Below, in pieces: positions 7,305 through 10,712 of a DNA stretch of 10,712 nt (the first letter of the stretch is position 1; each line of letters starts with the position of its first letter). The notes under the pieces are model-generated. The model worked only from the letters and a program-made list of their open reading frames with translations, ran no database searches and was not told where the DNA came from. Origin of the DNA: Caldilineaceae bacterium (GTDB lineage Bacteria; Chloroflexota; Anaerolineae; Caldilineales; Caldilineaceae); contig JALHQH010000089.1 in assembly GCA_022842065.1 (NCBI GenBank), positions 1 through 10,712 of the forward strand, given 5' to 3'. The position numbers and the translations under genes are program-made.

Positions 7305-7692
7305 CGCCGCGACCAGCCGTCGATCGGGGCCAGGGTGGCGATGAGATCGATAAAGGCAAAGATCGCATAGGGGTCATACCAAGCCACGGTCGTCGTGGCG
7401 ATGGTCTGCTCGATGAAGGTGACATCTAATTTAGCCGCCAAGGCCCACAGTGGCCGTGAACGCGCGGCGGCGCTGGGCTGCCGGATAATGGCCTTCGGCG
7501 TCGGTAAAGCGATGGACAAGACTCGCCAACGCTTCCGCACGATAGGCGGGCGTCTCAGCCGCTCTGGCCATCGCGAGTGCCTGCGGTAACCTGTGGTCAG
7601 CATCTATGACAAGCTTGGCATCCATGAACGTAATAAGGCCATCGTTCTGCTGCGCGAAATTCTTGATGCAACAGATAGCAAACCGTAAAAGG

Positions 7693-7721
7693 TTGCCGAG
7701 AATGGGTGTATGGTTTATCAT
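7693..7721 (+). promoter_or_regulatory. Candidate promoter of the MalT-type regulator
   Basis: TTGCCG (7693-7698) and TATCAT (7716-7721) are spaced by 17 bases and match the sigma-70 boxes at four and five of six positions. The predicted transcription start is near 7728, that is, at the ATG itself. This agrees with the absence of a ribosome binding site and would make the mRNA leaderless. It rests on pattern matching only. Confidence 0.3.
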
Positions 7722-7727
7722 TAATCG

Positions 7728-10607
7728 ATGCCTATGCCAATCTTAGCGACGAAACTATTTATCCCGCCACCACGCCCCAATTTTGTCCCGCGCCCCCGGC
7801 TGATTGAGCAGTTGAACAAAGGGTTACAGCGCAAAGTAACCCTTATCTCCGCCTCGGCTGGCTTTGGCAAAACCACGCTGATCAGCAGTTGGATTTACGA
7901 TTTGCGATTCACGATTTACGAGTCGCAGGCAGAGGCAGCTAGCCACGAAATGCTCGTAAATCGAGTAGCGTGGCTTTCGCTCGATGAAGCCGACAGCGAC
8001 CCGACACGCTTTCTTACCTATTCAGTTGCCGCGCTGCAAACAGTTGCCCCGCAGATCGGCCTAGGAGTGATGGCGGCGCTCCAATCGCCCCAGCCACCAT
8101 CGACTGATGCACTTCTGATCACCTTACTCAATGAGATCGCCGCGCGTCCCGATAAGCTCATTCTCGTTCTCGACGATTATCATTTGATCGACGCCGGGGG
8201 CGGGGTTCGGGGCTCCCTTTGGGACGGGACGGGCGCGGTCGATCAAGCCCTCGCCTTTGTGATCGACCACCTGCCGCCGCAGCTGCACCTGGTGATCGCC
8301 ACACGCGAAGACCCGCAGTTGCCCCTGGCACGGCTGCGGGTGCGCAATCAGCTGACCGAGCTGCGCGCCGCTGATCTACGCTTTACGCCCAGCGAAGCGG
8401 CGACCTTCCTCAACCAGATCATGCAACGCAAGCTCACGGTCGAGGACGTTGCCGCGCTAGAGAGCCGCACCGAAGGTTGGATCGCCGGTCTACAATTAGC
8501 AGCGCTTTCGATGCGCGGGCGCAAGGATGTGGCTGGCTTCATCCGGGCATTTGCTGGCAACAATCGCCACATCGTCGATTATCTGGTCGAGGAAGTGTTG
8601 CAACATCAACCAGAACCGACCCGCACCTTCCTGCTGTGTACTTCGATTCTGGAGCGGCTGTGTGGTGATCTGTGTGACGCGGTGATGAAAGGGTTGGAGA
8701 TTGAAGAGGCGAGATTGAATGCTCGCAATCCCCAATCTCGCCTCTCCAATCTTCACGCCCAGTCCATCCTCGAACACCTCGAACGCGCCAACCTCTTCGT
8801 GATCCCGCTCGATGATACGCGCCATTGGTTTCGTTATCATCACCTCTTTGCCGAGCTGCTGCGCACTCATTTGTTGGAGCACTTGCCCGATCAAGTTCCC
8901 CTCCTCCACCAGTGGGCAAGTGTATGGTATGAAGCGCACAGCCACCCTGCCGATGCGATCCATCACGCCTTTGCCGCAGACGATTTCGCACGGGCGGCGC
9001 GCGTGATCGAGGGCGAGTGGCGCAATCATCACCGCACGCAATTCCGCTCTGCTGCCTTGTTGGGCTGGATGAAGGCATTGCCCGACGCGATGGTGCGCGC
9101 CAGTCCATCGCTCAGCACTGGCTTTGCCTGGGAATTGCTCAACAATGGCGAGATGGAGGCAGCCGAGAGCCGTCTGCGCGATGCCGAACAGGCGCTCGAC
9201 AAGGCAGCCAGTGATCTCCACATTGAACAGACGCGCACCCTCGCGATGGAAATTGCCACTGCCCGCGCCTATTTGGCGCTGGCACACAACGACAACGATC
9301 TGCCTGGAGCCATCGCCTTTGCACAACGGGCGATCGACCTTTGCCCTACCGACGATCATCTGGCGCGAGCGTTGGTGGAGGCGCTTTGGGGGCTGGCAAA
9401 GATGGCAACGGGCGATCTGGCGGGCGCTCACCGTTCGCTTGTCGCGGCACAGCGGGGTGTGCGACAGGCCGGCAACGTGCTTTTCGCCATCGGCATGACC
9501 TATAGTGTCGCCGACATTCAAATCGCCCAGGGCCGCTTGCGCGCGGCGATCCACACCTATGAAGAGGCATTACAACTTGCGGGCATGGACGATGCCGCAA
9601 CCCAAGCCCCTTCCTTGCTACAGGGTACGGCGGATCTCTATCTCGGTTTGAGCGATCTCCACCACGAGTTGGGCAATTGGGCAGAAGCCCGCGACTATTT
9701 GCAAAAAAGCGAGGAATTAGGCGAAGCCGTGGCATTGTCCAATTGGCCCTATCGCCTGCGATTGATACAAGCGCGCATGAAACAGAGTGAAGGCGATCTG
9801 GCTGGGGCGCTACGTCTGCTCGACGAGGCGGCTCGCTTCGTTTACCCAGCGCCCGTCCCGGAAGTGCGTCCGCTGGCCGCCATGAAGGCGCAGATCTGGA
9901 TTGCGCAAGGCCATTTGACGGATGCCCTGATCTGGGTGCGCGAGCGCGGGCTATCGAGCGACGACAACCTCAGCTTTTTGCGCGCGTTTGAGCACATCAC
10001 CCTGGCGCGGCTGCTCATTGCCAGCTATCGTCAAGACGGCCAGCCACGCACCATTCAGGAGGCAATCGGGCTGCTGGCGCGCCTGCTACAAGCGGCAGCA
10101 GCCGGGGAATGGATGGGCAGCGTGATCGAAATCCTCCTATTGCAGGCGCTCGCCCATCAAGCGTGCGGCGACATGCCCCAAGCACTGCCAGCGCTGGAAC
10201 GTGCCTTGACGTTGGCGGAACCAGAGGGCTACGTCCGCCTTTTTGTCGATGAAGGCGCACCGATGTGGCAACTGCTGTCAGCAGCGGCGGCGCGGGGAAC
10301 GCTGCCAGACTATACGGGCAAGTTACTGGCGGCCTTGACCATTGAACAACCGACCGGCAGTAGCAAATCGGCTCCACCCTCCGCCCCCGCGGCCCAGCCC
10401 CTGATTGATCCACTCAGCCAGCGCGAATTGGAAGTGCTGCACCTGATCGCACAAGGACTCTCCAATCAAGCGATCGGCGCGCGGCTCTTCCTTGCGCTGG
10501 ACACGGTTAAAGGACACAACCGCCGCATCTTCGACAAACTACAAGTGCGGCGGCGCACCGAAGCTGTCGCCAAAGCTAGATCCCTCAATCTTCTCTCTCT
10601 GCCGTGA
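7728..10607 (+). CDS. MalT-type ATP-dependent LuxR-family transcriptional regulator
   Basis: This protein of 959 residues begins MPMPILATKLFIPPPRPNFV, the standard opening of these large STAND regulators, and ends in TGA. Walker A is at 44-50 (AGFGKTT) and Walker B at 144-150 (LILVLDD, followed by YHLID). The motifs ATREDP, EGWIAGLQLAALS, NRHIVDYLVEEVL and WFRYHHLFAELLR follow in the usual order. Residues of about 400-880 are TPR-like helical repeats, and a LuxR helix-turn-helix is at 895-959 (LSQRELEVLHLIAQGLSN, then DTVKGHNRRIFDKL). By family analogy it would multimerise with ATP and an inducer bound, and activate transcription. ATG 7728 or 7734 could be the start; no ribosome binding site precedes either. 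The ATPase domain contains three extra in-frame stretches (about residues 55-79, 157-169 and 320-343) not expected in the family. Two of them lie on inverted or tandem repeat DNA. Confidence 0.9.
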   Translation: MPMPILATKLFIPPPRPNFVPRPRLIEQLNKGLQRKVTLISASAGFGKTTLISSWIYDLRFTIYESQAEAASHEMLVNRVAWLSLDEADSDPTRFLTYSVAALQTVAPQIGLGVMAALQSPQPPSTDALLITLLNEIAARPDKLILVLDDYHLIDAGGGVRGSLWDGTGAVDQALAFVIDHLPPQLHLVIATREDPQLPLARLRVRNQLTELRAADLRFTPSEAATFLNQIMQRKLTVEDVAALESRTEGWIAGLQLAALSMRGRKDVAGFIRAFAGNNRHIVDYLVEEVLQHQPEPTRTFLLCTSILERLCGDLCDAVMKGLEIEEARLNARNPQSRLSNLHAQSILEHLERANLFVIPLDDTRHWFRYHHLFAELLRTHLLEHLPDQVPLLHQWASVWYEAHSHPADAIHHAFAADDFARAARVIEGEWRNHHRTQFRSAALLGWMKALPDAMVRASPSLSTGFAWELLNNGEMEAAESRLRDAEQALDKAASDLHIEQTRTLAMEIATARAYLALAHNDNDLPGAIAFAQRAIDLCPTDDHLARALVEALWGLAKMATGDLAGAHRSLVAAQRGVRQAGNVLFAIGMTYSVADIQIAQGRLRAAIHTYEEALQLAGMDDAATQAPSLLQGTADLYLGLSDLHHELGNWAEARDYLQKSEELGEAVALSNWPYRLRLIQARMKQSEGDLAGALRLLDEAARFVYPAPVPEVRPLAAMKAQIWIAQGHLTDALIWVRERGLSSDDNLSFLRAFEHITLARLLIASYRQDGQPRTIQEAIGLLARLLQAAAAGEWMGSVIEILLLQALAHQACGDMPQALPALERALTLAEPEGYVRLFVDEGAPMWQLLSAAAARGTLPDYTGKLLAALTIEQPTGSSKSAPPSAPAAQPLIDPLSQRELEVLHLIAQGLSNQAIGARLFLALDTVKGHNRRIFDKLQVRRRTEAVAKARSLNLLSLP
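7892..7963 (+). repeat. In-frame insertion: heptamer tandem repeat plus 11-bp inverted repeat
   Basis: Four tandem heptamers (gatttac, gatttgc, gattcac, gatttac) fill 7892-7919. An exact 11-bp inverted repeat follows: cgatttacgag at 7912-7922 and ctcgtaaatcg at 7953-7963, with a 30-base loop. The stretch encodes residues 55-79 of the regulator, beginning WIYDLRFTIYE, placed between the helix after Walker A and the conserved VAWLSLDE strand, where relatives have only a few residues. Confidence 0.7.
8195..8233 (+). repeat. G-rich in-frame insertion with quadruplex-forming potential
   Basis: Six runs of three to five G lie within 38 bases (8196-8200, 8202-8205, 8209-8212, 8221-8223, 8226-8228 and 8231-8233) on the coding strand. 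They encode GGGVRGSLWDGTG (residues 157-169), sitting between Walker B plus LID and AVDQALAFVIDHLP. Those two parts are nearly adjacent in typical family members. Confidence 0.5.
8698..8752 (+). repeat. Near-perfect 20-bp palindromic element inserted in the coding frame
   Basis: Arms at 8698-8717 (agattgaagaggcgagattg) and 8733-8752 (caatctcgcctctccaatct) pair at 19 of 20 positions around a 15-base loop; the one mismatch is A8704 opposite C8746. The element encodes residues 324-342 (inside KGLEIEEARLNARNPQ and SRLSNLHA). It lies between LCDAV and QSILEHLERANLFVIPL, a place where related proteins usually have only a short variable linker. Confidence 0.7.
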
Positions 10608-10697
10608 ACAAAGGCTCAATCGGAACGCAGGGGTGACATGCGTAGGTGCGATTTCCATATCGCACATTCAAACCGAAGCTGTGCGATATGGAAATCG
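10608..10697 (+). repeat. Intergenic palindrome downstream of the MalT-type regulator
   Basis: An exact 18-bp inverted repeat pairs 10649-10666 (cgatttccatatcgcaca) with 10680-10697, with a 13-base loop. The left arm overlaps a smaller hairpin, gtgcgat (10646-10652) with atcgcac (10659-10665). No T run follows within the genuine sequence, so a standard terminator is not shown. The right arm ends exactly where adapter sequence begins, so its true length is unknown, and a fold-back library artefact is possible. Confidence 0.55.
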
Positions 10698-10712
10698 AGA
10701 TCGGAAGAGCAC
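10698..10712 (+). other. Illumina TruSeq adapter remnant (not biological)
   Basis: The last 15 bases, agatcggaagagcac, are the first 15 bases of the common Illumina TruSeq adapter. By chance a specified 15-mer is expected about once per billion positions. This stretch should be trimmed. It also shows that the window end is an untrimmed contig end from short-read data. Confidence 0.92.

Larger units (their letters stand above)
6813..7721 (-). pseudogene. Frameshifted helical-repeat gene
   Basis: Three overlapping minus-strand frames together make one protein-like sequence. The first piece runs from about 7721 (or ATG 7625, MDAKLVID) to about 7470 and contains ALAMARAAETPAYRAEALAS. The second, in another frame, spans about 7470-7310 (PLWALAAKLDVTFIEQTIAT, then YDPYAIFAFIDLIATLAPID). 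The third returns to the first frame at about 7310 (RLVAAVLAFAQINELAPTAE) and runs to a TAG at 6815-6813. The first shift equals one extra base in a GCGCCGCCGCGCG tract; the second equals one missing base at GACGG. The product is rich in Ala/Leu helices with a repeat-like ALAxAR...RAxALxxL pattern of the kind seen in helical-repeat tails of large STAND proteins. I do not recognise a specific family. The start codon is uncertain, because ATG 7721 sits only six bases from the divergent regulator start. It reads into the kinase gene. Confidence 0.55.

Noticed and set aside
7892..7963. Possible CRISPR-like array
   Set aside because: The units are 7 bp with no spacers and lie inside a gene. This is a short tandem repeat, not CRISPR.
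8496..9554. Long minus-strand open frame of 352 codons
   Set aside because: It lies wholly inside the well-supported MalT-type gene, shows no recognisable motif, and is expected by chance in GC-rich coding DNA.

Overview
The window reads like an Illumina-assembled contig end from a Chloroflexota-type bacterium (inference). The grounds are a GC-rich genome, a very large MalT-type LuxR regulator, a second STAND ATPase of the AfsR/COG3903 kind, stand-alone HEAT repeats, and degenerate GATTTAC heptamer repeats. The last 15 bases match the start of the Illumina TruSeq adapter. The left end lies inside an IS630-type transposase gene, a typical short-read assembly break at a repeat.

Layout. 1-407 (-): N-terminal 135 codons of an IS630-family transposase, with a strong AGGAGG ribosome binding site. 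489-2612 (+): one reading frame, open throughout except for a single in-frame TAG at 1293-1295. Its first part encodes a cysteine-rich, zinc-ribbon-like protein and its second part a HEAT-repeat protein. Its 5' end stops next to the insertion sequence, so the gene looks both truncated and nonsense-interrupted. 2686-4815 (-): a STAND ATPase with TPR-like repeats that lacks a usable Walker A motif. 5058-5726 and 5719-6828 (-): an overlapping NarL-type response regulator and HisKA_3 sensor kinase, forming a two-component operon. 6813-7721 (-): a helical-repeat gene broken by two opposite frameshifts. 7728-10607 (+): an intact MalT-type LuxR regulator of 959 aa. 10608-10712: a palindrome, then adapter sequence.

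Function. Apart from the transposon and the HEAT/zinc-ribbon frame, the recognisable intact genes are signalling proteins: a membrane kinase, its DNA-binding partner, and one or two STAND regulators. Nothing in the window shows their target genes. The neighbourhood shows marked decay and invasion: an IS, an amber stop, a lost P-loop, two frameshifts, and three in-frame peptide insertions in the MalT-type ATPase domain. Two of those insertions are encoded by DNA with inverted or tandem repeats.

The most unusual feature is that regulator. Its NTPase domain keeps Walker A, Walker B and the downstream motifs, yet carries three foreign-looking in-frame insertions. One is a near-perfect 20-bp palindrome, reminiscent of the protein-coding palindromic elements known from Rickettsia.
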